Under the pieces are notes generated by a model, which saw only the letters and a program-made list of their open reading frames with translations, had not been told where the DNA came from and ran no database searches. Shown here piece after piece: positions 25,305 to 33,654 of a stretch of DNA of 64,000 nucleotides (positions are counted from its first letter, which is position 1; each line of letters starts with the position of its first letter). This DNA comes from Mycobacterium sp. GTDB taxonomy: Bacteria > Actinomycetota > Actinomycetes > Mycobacteriales > Mycobacteriaceae. The stretch spans positions 1 through 64,000 of the forward strand of contig NZ_SCRH01000047.1 of NCBI RefSeq assembly GCF_004298145.1, given 5' to 3'. The position numbers were made by a program, and so were the translations under genes.

Positions 25305-26513
25305 ATGCTGTCGACCGACCACGGTCAGCTAGCGTACGTCGACACCGACAGCGCGAACTTCACGAGCGACCCGGTCGGCGCGCTGCGAGATGCCGGCGTG
25401 ACACACGGTATCGCCCGGGGTCCGCATGGTGTCGAAGTCTTCGGGTACACGAAGGTACGTGAGCTGCTCGCCGACAAGCGGCTGCGTCCGCCCAGCGCCG
25501 AGTACTACCAGGGTCGCGGTGCCACCGAGCCGGTGTTGGAGTTCATTCGCGACGGATTGTTGTTGATGATGGATTCGGCGCGCCACGAGAAGATCCGCCG
25601 GGTGATGGTCAAGGGGTTCAAACCGCAGACCATCGAGGCTAGTAGACCGATGATGGCTGCCTTTGCCGGGGAACTTCTCGACCGCTTGGCGCAACGCGGG
25701 CGCATGGAATTTGTCGCCGACTTCTCGCACCGCTATTCGATCGGCGTGATCGCGCGCTACATCGGCGTTGCGGCACAGGACATTCCGGTCTTCGAACACG
25801 CGACAGTGGAGTTACGGGTGCTCGCCGAAAACCCGATGACCCCGCACGTGCACAAGCTTGAACGTGCGCTGGCGGACTTGCGCGTTTATACCGAATGGCT
25901 CGTCGAGGCCAGACGGCGTGACCCGCAGATGGATTTGATCAGTGACCTTGTCGAAGCCCAGCGCAGCGAGGACGGCATGACCGAGACCGAGCTCGTCTGG
26001 GCCGTCGCCAATGTATTGCTGGCGGGCCATGACACCACCCGATACCAGCTGGCGTCATGTGTGCGAGCACTTTTGGAGGCTGACGCATGGGAAGACGTAG
26101 CGCGGGATCCCGAGTTGATTCCGCCGGCCGTAGACGAGGGTATGCGGCTGTGGCCGGTCACGGGGCGGGTGGTGCGGTTGACCACGGAGCCACTTGACAT
26201 CAATGGTGAACACTTCGGGCCTGCCGCGCCAGTGGTATTGAGTTTTCACGCTGCTGGGCGTGACCCGGAGATGTACGACCACCCCAACGCTATGGACTTG
26301 CATAGAGAAGCCCGGTGGGACATCGGTTTCGGGCGCGGCCCTCATCACTGTCTGGGACATGCGGTCGCCCGTGTCGAGATGTCCGAAGCACTCAAGGTTC
26401 TCACCCAGCGGCTGACCGATGTTCACTTTGACGGAGAGGTGAGCATGCCCCCTGGGACAGCGGCATTCATGCGTGGCCCGGAGCAGATGCCGCTGAGATT
26501 CCGGTGGCGCTGA
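25305..26513 (+). CDS. cytochrome P450
   Basis: 402 aa. The I-helix oxygen-binding motif is LLAGHDTTRYQ and the K-helix ExxR is in DEGMRLWPVTGR. The heme-binding loop FGRGPHHCLGHAVARVEM holds the cysteine ligand. It is a soluble bacterial class I P450 that needs ferredoxin and reductase partners from elsewhere. ATG 25305 follows AAGGAG by five bases and lies 20 bases after the broken LLM gene. It is convergent with the SnoaL-like gene (8 bases apart). Substrate unknown. Confidence 0.94.
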   Translation: MLSTDHGQLAYVDTDSANFTSDPVGALRDAGVTHGIARGPHGVEVFGYTKVRELLADKRLRPPSAEYYQGRGATEPVLEFIRDGLLLMMDSARHEKIRRVMVKGFKPQTIEASRPMMAAFAGELLDRLAQRGRMEFVADFSHRYSIGVIARYIGVAAQDIPVFEHATVELRVLAENPMTPHVHKLERALADLRVYTEWLVEARRRDPQMDLISDLVEAQRSEDGMTETELVWAVANVLLAGHDTTRYQLASCVRALLEADAWEDVARDPELIPPAVDEGMRLWPVTGRVVRLTTEPLDINGEHFGPAAPVVLSFHAAGRDPEMYDHPNAMDLHREARWDIGFGRGPHHCLGHAVARVEMSEALKVLTQRLTDVHFDGEVSMPPGTAAFMRGPEQMPLRFRWR

Positions 26514-26521
26514 GGAACCGG

Positions 26522-27091
26522 CTAGACCTCTTGCTCTTGGGTCGCTGCGCCCCTGTTACCGAGCAGTGGGCGATCATAGGAGATATCGGCACGGGTGCGC
26601 TCACTGGGACCGGTCGAATTCATCAGCTCGACGAACTCCTGCGGGAACTCGATCTCGCCTAAAGACGTGGTTTGTTCGTTGAGACAGACCCGGCGCACGA
26701 TTCCCCATCTCCCGTCGCGCTTTTCGAATCTGTCGATGTACCGTCCGAACGACAGCGTCGGGGGTCCGATGCGATTGTCTCCCCAGAACATGTAGTAAGT
26801 CTCGCCGTGCGCCACGTCGCCGTCGAGCTCGAGCACGGTGTTGGTGAGGATGTGGTGGTGCTGACGCTGGTTTTCGCCGTGATAGCCGATCGCCCAGTCG
26901 CAGAACTCCGCCGGGCCGGCGGTCGCCACCCCATGCTCGTCAACGGCATCCGGGTGGTAGGCAGACTGCATCAGCTCTTTGTCCGCACGATCGACGCCGC
27001 GCGTGTAACGCAGCAGGCAGTCATGGATGTCTTGCCGGTCCTTCGCCTCTTTCAGGAAGGCGACGAGATCGGGTGTCAGCGTGGTCTCCAC
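26522..27091 (-). CDS. SnoaL/NTF2-like protein
   Basis: About 189 aa. It is a cone-shaped NTF2-like fold of the bile-acid dehydratase/aromatic-dioxygenase-beta relatives: RQDIHDCLLRYTRGVDRADKELMQSAYHPDAVDEHG at the N-terminus, then HHHILTNTVLELDG and the sheet ending RDGRWGIVRRVCLNE. The Tyr, Asp and His positions used by dehydratases in this superfamily seem present (YTRGVDR, H in YHPDA). GTG 27091 was chosen because GGGAGG lies eight bases upstream; an upstream GTG at 27118 lacks this. The shared palindrome at 27124-27147 precedes it, tying it to the Rieske/E1 operon. Confidence 0.85.
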   Translation of the reverse strand: METTLTPDLVAFLKEAKDRQDIHDCLLRYTRGVDRADKELMQSAYHPDAVDEHGVATAGPAEFCDWAIGYHGENQRQHHHILTNTVLELDGDVAHGETYYMFWGDNRIGPPTLSFGRYIDRFEKRDGRWGIVRRVCLNEQTTSLGEIEFPQEFVELMNSTGPSERTRADISYDRPLLGNRGAATQEQEV

Positions 27092-27123
27092 AGTGCGGAC
27101 CTCCCTATTACTCAACACATTCG

Positions 27124-27147
27124 GCTATACAGTGCACACTGTACAAC
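27124..27147. promoter_or_regulatory. second copy of the 24-base palindromic operator
   Basis: The core TACAGTG (27128-27134), two bases, CACTGTA (27137-27143) equals the core of the palindrome at 13901-13924; the outer bases are imperfect (GCTA.../...CAAC). It lies 32 bases upstream of the GTG of the SnoaL-like gene. Confidence 0.75.
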
Positions 27148-27217
27148 GGTGATCCTCAACCATCGAGCTTTTGACGTCGGTTACGCAAGCCGCCGGCGTA
27201 TCGCAGGCACACCCACG

Positions 27218-28135
27218 TCAGTGCGTCGTTTCCTCCGCTGACCAGAACACCGAGGGAACTCCCTCGATCTCAGCTCTCATGCCGAGAATCCCGACTGGCT
27301 GCTGACGTTTGATCAGATCGTTCGCGAAGGCTTCTGCGACCGCATCCTCGGTCCACTGGTCTTGGGTTAAAACTGGCAAGAGGACACACGGATGGGTCAT
27401 GAGCGCAAGCTGGGGGCCCTCGATCCGGACGGTCTGCCCAGTCACTGCCGACGCGGCGTCCGACAGGAGATAAACGACGACCGGCGCGTTGGCTTCCGGT
27501 TCGGGCTGTGTCCCCGGGTATTGCGGCAATTCGTGTTTGTTCAGATATTCGGCCACGATGGCCGACATCCGCGTTCTGGCTTGCGGTGAGACGGCGTTGA
27601 CGCGCACCCCGGTGCCCTGCAGCTCCTCGGACCACGCATAGGTCACAGAGGCGACGGCGCCCTTGGTGGCTCCGTAGAGGCTCATGAGCGGGATCCCCGC
27701 GTGGGCGCCTGAGGTGATATTGACGATGGACCCGCCGCCCTGGGCGCGCATCCGGCGGGCCGCGGCCGAACCGCACAGTAGGGTTCCGATCACGTTGGTT
27801 TCCACCAGCAGCCGCAGTTCAGCATCGTTCAATTCGTCGACAGTGCCCATCCGAAAAATGCCGGCGTTGTTGACCAGTCCGTCGATGCGACCGAACTCCT
27901 CAACACGGCGCTGCACCATCCGATCGCAATCGTCGGGCGACCGCACGTCACCCGGTTCGGCTACCGCTGCGCCGCCGATCTGCTTGATGGAAGTCACTGT
28001 GTCCGTTGCGATGTCACCGTCGATGTCGTTGACGACGACGGTGGCCCCATTGCGCGCGCAGGCCAGCGCGTAGGCCGCTCCCAGGCCTCGCCCGGCGCCG
28101 GTGATGAGGACCGTCTTGCCGGACAGCATTGCCAT
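27218..28135 (-). CDS. SDR family oxidoreductase (hydroxyacyl-CoA dehydrogenase-like)
   Basis: 305 aa. GAGRGLGAAYALACARNGATVVVNDID near the N-terminus resembles SDRs of the 17-beta-HSD4/peroxisomal type. NNAG near residue 90 and SGAH...YGATKGA supply the catalytic set. A 55-residue tail follows the SDR fold (THPCVLLPVLTQDQWTEDAVAEAFANDL), as in the hydroxyacyl-CoA dehydrogenase parts of such enzymes. ATG 28135 has GGAAGG upstream. It is last in a minus-strand operon after two acyl-CoA dehydrogenases. Confidence 0.88.
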   Translation of the reverse strand: MAMLSGKTVLITGAGRGLGAAYALACARNGATVVVNDIDGDIATDTVTSIKQIGGAAVAEPGDVRSPDDCDRMVQRRVEEFGRIDGLVNNAGIFRMGTVDELNDAELRLLVETNVIGTLLCGSAAARRMRAQGGGSIVNITSGAHAGIPLMSLYGATKGAVASVTYAWSEELQGTGVRVNAVSPQARTRMSAIVAEYLNKHELPQYPGTQPEPEANAPVVVYLLSDAASAVTGQTVRIEGPQLALMTHPCVLLPVLTQDQWTEDAVAEAFANDLIKRQQPVGILGMRAEIEGVPSVFWSAEETTH

Positions 28136-28158
28136 GTCTTCGCCTTCCGTCGCACTGC

Positions 28159-29133
28159 CTAGCCGCAGCTGACGATTGTCGGTAGACCGTCGTCCTGACG
28201 AGAGCGCTCGAACAGCTGCTCGGCGAGCTCGGCCTCCAGCAGTGCGTAGGAGCCGCACAGGGAATCGAGTTGCATTCCGCGGCGGACATAGCGGTGCAGC
28301 TCGTGTTCGGCGGTCACGCCGATCGCGCCACAGACCTGTAGCGCCACGTCGGCAACCGCCCGATGTGCTCGCCCCGCGGCGGCTTTCGCCGCCTGCGCCG
28401 ACACGGTTCCACCGAATCGCCACGACTCGTTCAGCAGCGCGCGGGCGCCTTCCAGCTCGGCGAACGCTTGGGCCAACGCGTGCCGGGGCGACTGAAAGGA
28501 CCCGATCTGAGCGCCGAATTGGGTTCTGGCGGTGACGTGTTCGATAGCGAGCCGCAGCGCCTCGTCGCCGAGGGCGATCAGTTCGGTCGCCAGGGCACGG
28601 CGGGCCGCCCCGAGGGCATTGGTCCAGTGCGCCGAACCCTCGGTCACGGTAGGCGGAATTGGCCCGGTGACCGACGTCCAGTGCACGGATGGATCAAACG
28701 TGTCGAGACGACGGCAATCCAACTCATCGGCGTTGAGCACGGCCAGCGACACGTTGCCCGCGTTGGGAATTGCCACCGCCAGGCGACCTCGGGGGGTGCC
28801 CGCAACCATTCCGCGGACTTGGCCGGCGTCGGACTCGTCGCCGTCGAGTGCGGGCAGCACGACGCCGTCGACGGCACCCAGCACGGGTGTGATCTCGGCA
28901 AGAATCACCCGGTCGAGGCAGTCGGTGGTGGTCAGGTAGCGGCCTTGCGCGCGAAACAGCAATTCGCAAGCGGCAATCGGATACTCCGTCTCAATATCGG
29001 ACCAGCCCAACTCGGCCAAACGCTCACCGATCGCGACGTGTTCCTCACGCTGCCCGAGCTCGGCGAAGAGCCGAAAAACGGCTTCCTCGACCAGCGTCCA
29101 TTCGGAACCGGTGGTATCGACCGACGGGTTCAT
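28159..29133 (-). CDS. acyl-CoA dehydrogenase, short partner subunit
   Basis: 324 aa, shorter than a full FadE. The C-terminal helical domain is recognisable (EHVTARTQFGAQIGSFQSPRHALAQAFAELEGARAL, VCGAIGVTAEHELHRYVRRGMQLD). The N-terminal and middle domains are diverged. Its ATG overlaps the stop of the neighbouring full-length FadE (TGATG). This matches the pairing found in mycobacterial heterotetrameric FadE enzymes such as FadE28-FadE29 of cholesterol breakdown, where each pair shares FAD and active sites. Confidence 0.88.
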   Translation of the reverse strand: MNPSVDTTGSEWTLVEEAVFRLFAELGQREEHVAIGERLAELGWSDIETEYPIAACELLFRAQGRYLTTTDCLDRVILAEITPVLGAVDGVVLPALDGDESDAGQVRGMVAGTPRGRLAVAIPNAGNVSLAVLNADELDCRRLDTFDPSVHWTSVTGPIPPTVTEGSAHWTNALGAARRALATELIALGDEALRLAIEHVTARTQFGAQIGSFQSPRHALAQAFAELEGARALLNESWRFGGTVSAQAAKAAAGRAHRAVADVALQVCGAIGVTAEHELHRYVRRGMQLDSLCGSYALLEAELAEQLFERSRQDDGLPTIVSCG

Positions 29134-30332
29134 CAGCGCCTCTCCTTCGGAAGTCCGAGCAGGTGGTCGGCGATGATGCCGCGCTGGATCTCGGCGGTGC
29201 CGCCCATGATGGTGGACGCCCGCGTGTACCACCATTCGGCCCGAACGGCGTTGAGCCGTTCGGGATCGCCGTCCGTGCCGGCGATGAACCAGTTCCGGCG
29301 CAAGTCCAGGATGAGGTCGTTGACCGCTTTCTCGGCGTGCGAGGCCAGCAGTTTATCGACGCTGCTGCCCGGTCCGACCAGCGTCCCGCTCGCTAATTTG
29401 CGGACGGTGGCCGCGCAGCGCGCCTGCGCGCTGAGCACTGCTAGGTAGACGCGGGTGAATCGAACGCGTTGCTCCGCGGTCGAACCGCGACTCGTCATGT
29501 CCGCGCGTAGCTTGCCCAGAGCCACAAGAGCTTTGGTCAGCGATGCGTAGCTGTAGGTGCCCCGCTCGTACTGCATCAGATGCATGGCGACACCCCAGCC
29601 GCCGTCGACATCGCCGACCACCCGATCGCGTGGCACCCGCACGCCGTCGAAGAACACCTCCGCGAGTTCGCGGCGGCCGCTCGCGAGCGAGATTGGTCGC
29701 ACCGTGACACCGGGGCTGTCGGAGTCCACGAGGAAGGTGGTCAAGCCGCGATGGCGGCTCTCGGGGGTGCCGGTGCGGGCCAACACGAGGAATCTGGTGG
29801 CAGTCGGGCCCTGGCTCGTCCAGATCTTTTGGCCGTTCAGAACAAAGCCCTCCGGCCCGTCATCGCTGGCGCGGGTGCGCAGGGTGGCCAAGTCGCTGCC
29901 CGATTCGGGCTCGGAGAATCCTTGTCCCCACCACTCTTGGCCCCGCAGATATCTCGGCAGATACTGGCTGGCGATTTGCGGTGAGTACTTCAACAGGACG
30001 GGACCCAACACCTCCAGTGTCCAGTGCTGGGCCGGAGCGGGAAGCAGGGCGCGGGCCAGCTCTTCGTAGTACACCGCGCGGTGGAGAGCGGTTCCGCCCA
30101 GGCCGCCGGCCTCGGTAGGCCACCCGTAGCGCGACCAGCCGTTCTCGTAAAGTCGGCCGAGAATCGCTGCATCATGGGCAATCTCGTCTTCGACCGTGCT
30201 GAATGCGGCTGACCGCCATTGCGTGATCCAGTCGGTGTCACGTAGGAAGGCGCGCAAGCCGTCTCGGTAGTGGGCGACATGCGCGACGTAGTCGGTGCAT
30301 TGATCGTGAATGGCGCTTGCCGAAGTTGTCAC
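29133..30332 (-). CDS. acyl-CoA dehydrogenase, full-length partner
   Basis: 399 aa with all three domains: GWPTEAGGLGGTALHRAVYYEELARA, FSEPESGSDLATLRTRA (FAD/substrate loop), WTSQGPTATRFLVLARTG, and the end MGGTAEIQRGIIADHLLGLPKE. It forms 2,3-enoyl-CoA from a saturated acyl-CoA, probably with the shorter partner that overlaps it. GTG 30332 follows GGGAGG by six bases. It is the first gene of the FadE-FadE-SDR operon. Confidence 0.92.
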   Translation of the reverse strand: MTTSASAIHDQCTDYVAHVAHYRDGLRAFLRDTDWITQWRSAAFSTVEDEIAHDAAILGRLYENGWSRYGWPTEAGGLGGTALHRAVYYEELARALLPAPAQHWTLEVLGPVLLKYSPQIASQYLPRYLRGQEWWGQGFSEPESGSDLATLRTRASDDGPEGFVLNGQKIWTSQGPTATRFLVLARTGTPESRHRGLTTFLVDSDSPGVTVRPISLASGRRELAEVFFDGVRVPRDRVVGDVDGGWGVAMHLMQYERGTYSYASLTKALVALGKLRADMTSRGSTAEQRVRFTRVYLAVLSAQARCAATVRKLASGTLVGPGSSVDKLLASHAEKAVNDLILDLRRNWFIAGTDGDPERLNAVRAEWWYTRASTIMGGTAEIQRGIIADHLLGLPKERR

Positions 30333-30425
30333 GGGATACCTCCCACATATCAGTGACCCAATAAAGCGTTAGATCATTGAGCTGTAATTATATACCATAG
30401 TGGTCTAGATTTGGATCTGGTTGGG
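30333..30425. promoter_or_regulatory. promoter region of the FadE-FadE-SDR operon
   Basis: AT-rich DNA (GTAATTATATACCATAG) upstream of GTG 30332. ACCATAGTGGT at 30394-30404 has perfect four-base arms around TAG. It is the most likely regulatory element in this gap; the binding protein is unknown. Confidence 0.4.
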
Positions 30426-31325
30426 CTACTGGCCTCCAAGGCCTCGTGGCGCGACGCCCCACAACAGGCTGGCCGCTTGTCCGATTTCACCGAATTCCAA
30501 TGTCGCCCCATTCCGGGCCTGGTACCGCTGCGGGTCTTCGGTGAATCCGTTGATGCGGCTCAGGTTGGCGCCGTTGATGCGTAGGATCTGCCCGGTCAGC
30601 CAGGAGGACTGGGGTGACTGCAGCCAGGCCACCACGGGGGCGCTGCGGGACGGTTCAAGGGCGGGGTCGGAGGCGCGCGGCCCGCTGAAGAATTCCTCAC
30701 TGAGCCGGGTCACCGCCAACGGCGAGATGGCGTTGGCGGTCACCTGGTACTTACGCATCTCCAGCGCCGTCGTTACAGTGAGGTTGGCGATCGCGGCTTT
30801 GGCTGCGCCATAAGCGCTTTGACTTACGTTCCCCCATAATCCCGCTCCTGACACCGTGTTGACGATGCGGCCGGTGACGCTTTGGCCCGCTTTGGACTGT
30901 GCGCGCCAGTAATCACAGGCATGTTTGGTGACGGCGAAGGTGCCTTTGAGGTGGACGGCGATGACGGCGTCCCAATCGGCTTCGGAGGCGCCGGTGATCA
31001 TCGCGTCGCGGACGATGCCGGCGTTGTTGACAACACCGGTCAGTGTGCCGAGTGTCGACACCGCGGTCGCGATCATGTCGGCGGCCTCATCCCACACGGT
31101 CACCGAGCCGGTGTGGGCGACGGCCCTGCCGCCCCGTTGTTCGATCTCGGTGACCACGGAGGCTGCGGGACCGGTTCCGTCGCCGGCGTGTCCGTCGCGG
31201 CCGACGCCGGGGTCGTTGACCACGACCACGGCGCCTTGGTCGGCGAGTTCGAGGCAGTGCGCGCGGCCGATGCCCCGGCCGCCCCCGGTCACCAGCACGA
31301 CACACCCGTCCAGGGGTTTGGTCAC
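30426..31325 (-). CDS. SDR family oxidoreductase (3-hydroxyacyl-CoA dehydrogenase-like)
   Basis: About 299 aa. VTGGGRGIGRAHCLELADQGAVVVVNDPGVGRDG is typical of 17-beta-HSD4-like SDRs. NNAG near 105, SGAG...YGAAKAA with the catalytic Tyr/Lys, and a tail beyond the SDR fold (INGFTEDPQRYQARNGATLEFGEIG) are seen. GTG 31325 overlaps the upstream stop by four bases (GTGA) and AAAGGAGAAGG lies just before it; the longer frame to 31379 is not needed. Last gene of the 34788-to-30426 operon. Confidence 0.88.
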   Translation of the reverse strand: MTKPLDGCVVLVTGGGRGIGRAHCLELADQGAVVVVNDPGVGRDGHAGDGTGPAASVVTEIEQRGGRAVAHTGSVTVWDEAADMIATAVSTLGTLTGVVNNAGIVRDAMITGASEADWDAVIAVHLKGTFAVTKHACDYWRAQSKAGQSVTGRIVNTVSGAGLWGNVSQSAYGAAKAAIANLTVTTALEMRKYQVTANAISPLAVTRLSEEFFSGPRASDPALEPSRSAPVVAWLQSPQSSWLTGQILRINGANLSRINGFTEDPQRYQARNGATLEFGEIGQAASLLWGVAPRGLGGQ

Positions 31326-32515
31326 TGTCCTTCTCCTTTTTCGAATAGCGAGCAGATCAGCTTTGTGCGCTCCGTCCAATCCGCGCGTCGTAGATCCGCG
31401 TAGCCGTCCTCCGTGACCACCACGTCGACGTTGTGGGCTGGCGTCGACGCCGGACGGCTCAGCTTGGCGACCAGGGGTGTGCGCCCGTCGAGGCGTGACG
31501 GTACGGCGATGATCGAAAGGCCTTGTCGGCTCAGCCGGCCCGCGGCGCAGTAGTCGGGATGGCCGCCGATGCCGCCCACGACCTTCTCACCGGACCCTTC
31601 GACGTTGATCTGCCCGAAAGGGTCGATTTCGAGGGCGGTGTTGACCGCGATGAACGGATCTCCACCAGACAGGCGGCTGATGTCGTGGGTGTAATCGATG
31701 CCGCGCAGGATCGGCCTGGTGTCGGCCCATTCGTAGAGTCTGTCGGTGCCCATCAGGTAGGTCGCCGACGGGCAGCCGGCCAATAGCCCGTGGCAGTCGA
31801 GGTCGACTACAGCGTCGGTGAGCAGGCCGGTGTCGATCTGCAGGGGAACCTGAACATTGCGCAGCAGAGCGGTTCCCAGTTGGCCGGGTCCGTACTGTAG
31901 GCGCGCCCCGGGCGGGACGAGCCGCAGGACCTGCTCGGCGAGCGCGTCGTGCAGCGGCTCGGGTTCTTTGGTGGCCAGTTGCGCGGGGCCGTCATCGGTG
32001 TGGGCCGCGATCCGAACGCTGTGCGATCGCACCGGCGGGCATGCGCTCGCCGACGGACCGGTGTCATCCAGGACCGCTAGCACCGGCACCCCGCTGTCGG
32101 CGAGCTCGGCCTGCCAGGACACCTCGGTGCCAAAATGCAGCGCGCCGTCGCGTTCGACCAGGCGGGTGACCAGCAAGTCGGGACGCAGCGGACCGTTCAG
32201 CAACGGCGAGATGGCGGCCAGGCTGGTGGGCACGTAACGCGCGCCGCCGGCGAGCACTGCGCGGACCCCCCAGCCGGGCATCAGCGCGATTACCTCGGTG
32301 AAGGCGTCGACCTCCAGGCCCGGTAGTGGGGTGGGGGACCAGCCCAAAACCAGTCGGATGCTCCCGATCTCGCGTGCCGCATCACTGAGCGCGCTGCATA
32401 CGTCGGTGCCGTCGTCGAGGCTGCGCAGTGTGCCGACTCCGTCGCCAAGCGCCACCGTGCTTCCCGGGCGAAGGGCAGCGCGCAGGGTGGAGCCGAACCC
32501 GCTCGTGACGCTCAC
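31322..32515 (-). CDS. family I CoA transferase / acetyl-CoA hydrolase-like
   Basis: 397 aa. The fold of the acetyl-CoA hydrolase/4-hydroxybutyrate CoA-transferase family is recognised by LQYGPGQLGTALL in the middle and INVEGSGEKVVGGIGGHPDYCAAG near residue 300, where the glutamate of NVEGSG is the likely catalytic residue. Such enzymes exchange CoA between acids through a glutamyl-CoA intermediate. GTG 32515 overlaps the upstream FadE stop. Its place inside a FadE/SDR operon suggests recycling CoA from a pathway product. Confidence 0.8.
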   Translation of the reverse strand: MSVTSGFGSTLRAALRPGSTVALGDGVGTLRSLDDGTDVCSALSDAAREIGSIRLVLGWSPTPLPGLEVDAFTEVIALMPGWGVRAVLAGGARYVPTSLAAISPLLNGPLRPDLLVTRLVERDGALHFGTEVSWQAELADSGVPVLAVLDDTGPSASACPPVRSHSVRIAAHTDDGPAQLATKEPEPLHDALAEQVLRLVPPGARLQYGPGQLGTALLRNVQVPLQIDTGLLTDAVVDLDCHGLLAGCPSATYLMGTDRLYEWADTRPILRGIDYTHDISRLSGGDPFIAVNTALEIDPFGQINVEGSGEKVVGGIGGHPDYCAAGRLSRQGLSIIAVPSRLDGRTPLVAKLSRPASTPAHNVDVVVTEDGYADLRRADWTERTKLICSLFEKGEGQ

Positions 32516-33651
32516 CGCGGCTCTTTGGGCAACCCCAGTACGCGCTCACCGAGGATGTTGCGTTGGATCTCGCTGGTGCCACCGAGGATCGTCTGAGCTC
32601 GGCCGACCAACATCGCGTGGACCAACTCGTTTTCGGACGGGTCGACGCAGACATCGGTGCCGAGCACCTCGGTGGCCATGTCGCCCAGGTCGCGGTCGGT
32701 CTCCGAGGTCATGAGCTTGAGTACCGAGAATGACGGCGAGGACAGGTCGCCGGTGTCGACCGCACGCTGCCAGGTGAATCGGAGCAGCCACATCCGCGAC
32801 CACAGGCGCGTCAGCGAGCGGCTCACCACGGGGTCGAGCAGGTCGCGTTCCCGTGCGGCGCGCACCATCCGCTCGTGCAGCTTGAACATGCCCACGGCCT
32901 GCGACCCGAGGGTGAGCCGCTCCCTGCCCAGGGTCACCATGGCGATGGCCCAGCCCTGGCCGACATCGCCGATCAGCGCGTCGGCTCCCAGCTGCACCCC
33001 ATCGAGGAATACTTCGTTGAACTTGCTCTCGCCGTCGAGTTGCTTCAGTGGACGCACGGTAACGCCGTCGCCGTTCATCGGGACGACGAACATACTCAGT
33101 CCGCGGTGCGAGTCGCTGCCGGTGCGCGCAAGCAGCAGCCCGTAGTCGGCGGAGTTGGCGGCCGAGCTCCACACCTTCTGCCCATCGACGCGCCAGCCGC
33201 TCGTGGTTTTCTCGGCCTTGGTGCGCACGCCGGCTAGATCCGAGCCCGCGCTGGGCTCGGAAAACAGCTGCGTCCAGACGTGATCCCCGAGCCGGATCGG
33301 CTCGAGGTACCTACTCTTTTGAGCATCGGTGCCAAACGCGATCAGTATGGGTCCCGCCAGGTCGATGGCGGTGATGGCCAGCTGACGCGGGACGCCCGCG
33401 CGGGCGCACTCCTCGGCGAAAATCGCCTGAAAGGCCACGGAGGCGTCGGCGCCGCCGTATTTCGTCGGCCAGTGCAGGCACGCGTAGCCGTTGGCGGCCA
33501 GATACTTGTGCCACTGGCGGCCTGGTCCGATGTCGGCGGCTGTGGGTGTCGGACCGTAGTTGCGCAAGCCTTCCGGTCGCGGCGCATTCTCGAGGAAGTG
33601 GCGGATCTGTTTGCGCAAGGCGGCCAGGTCTTCGGTCTCTGGTGTGGTCAT
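32512..33651 (-). CDS. acyl-CoA dehydrogenase, full-length partner
   Basis: 379 aa. HWPTKYGGADASVAFQAIFAEECARAG, LFSEPSAGSDLAGVRTKAEK, WSSAANSADYGLLLARTG and the C-terminal LGGTSEIQRNILGERVLGLPKEPR are the standard FadE landmarks. It lies three bases from the stop of the preceding FadE (33655) and overlaps the CoA transferase. Together with the preceding gene it probably forms an alpha2beta2 dehydrogenase for a bulky acyl-CoA. Confidence 0.92.
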   Translation of the reverse strand: MTTPETEDLAALRKQIRHFLENAPRPEGLRNYGPTPTAADIGPGRQWHKYLAANGYACLHWPTKYGGADASVAFQAIFAEECARAGVPRQLAITAIDLAGPILIAFGTDAQKSRYLEPIRLGDHVWTQLFSEPSAGSDLAGVRTKAEKTTSGWRVDGQKVWSSAANSADYGLLLARTGSDSHRGLSMFVVPMNGDGVTVRPLKQLDGESKFNEVFLDGVQLGADALIGDVGQGWAIAMVTLGRERLTLGSQAVGMFKLHERMVRAARERDLLDPVVSRSLTRLWSRMWLLRFTWQRAVDTGDLSSPSFSVLKLMTSETDRDLGDMATEVLGTDVCVDPSENELVHAMLVGRAQTILGGTSEIQRNILGERVLGLPKEPR

Positions 33652-33654
33652 GCT

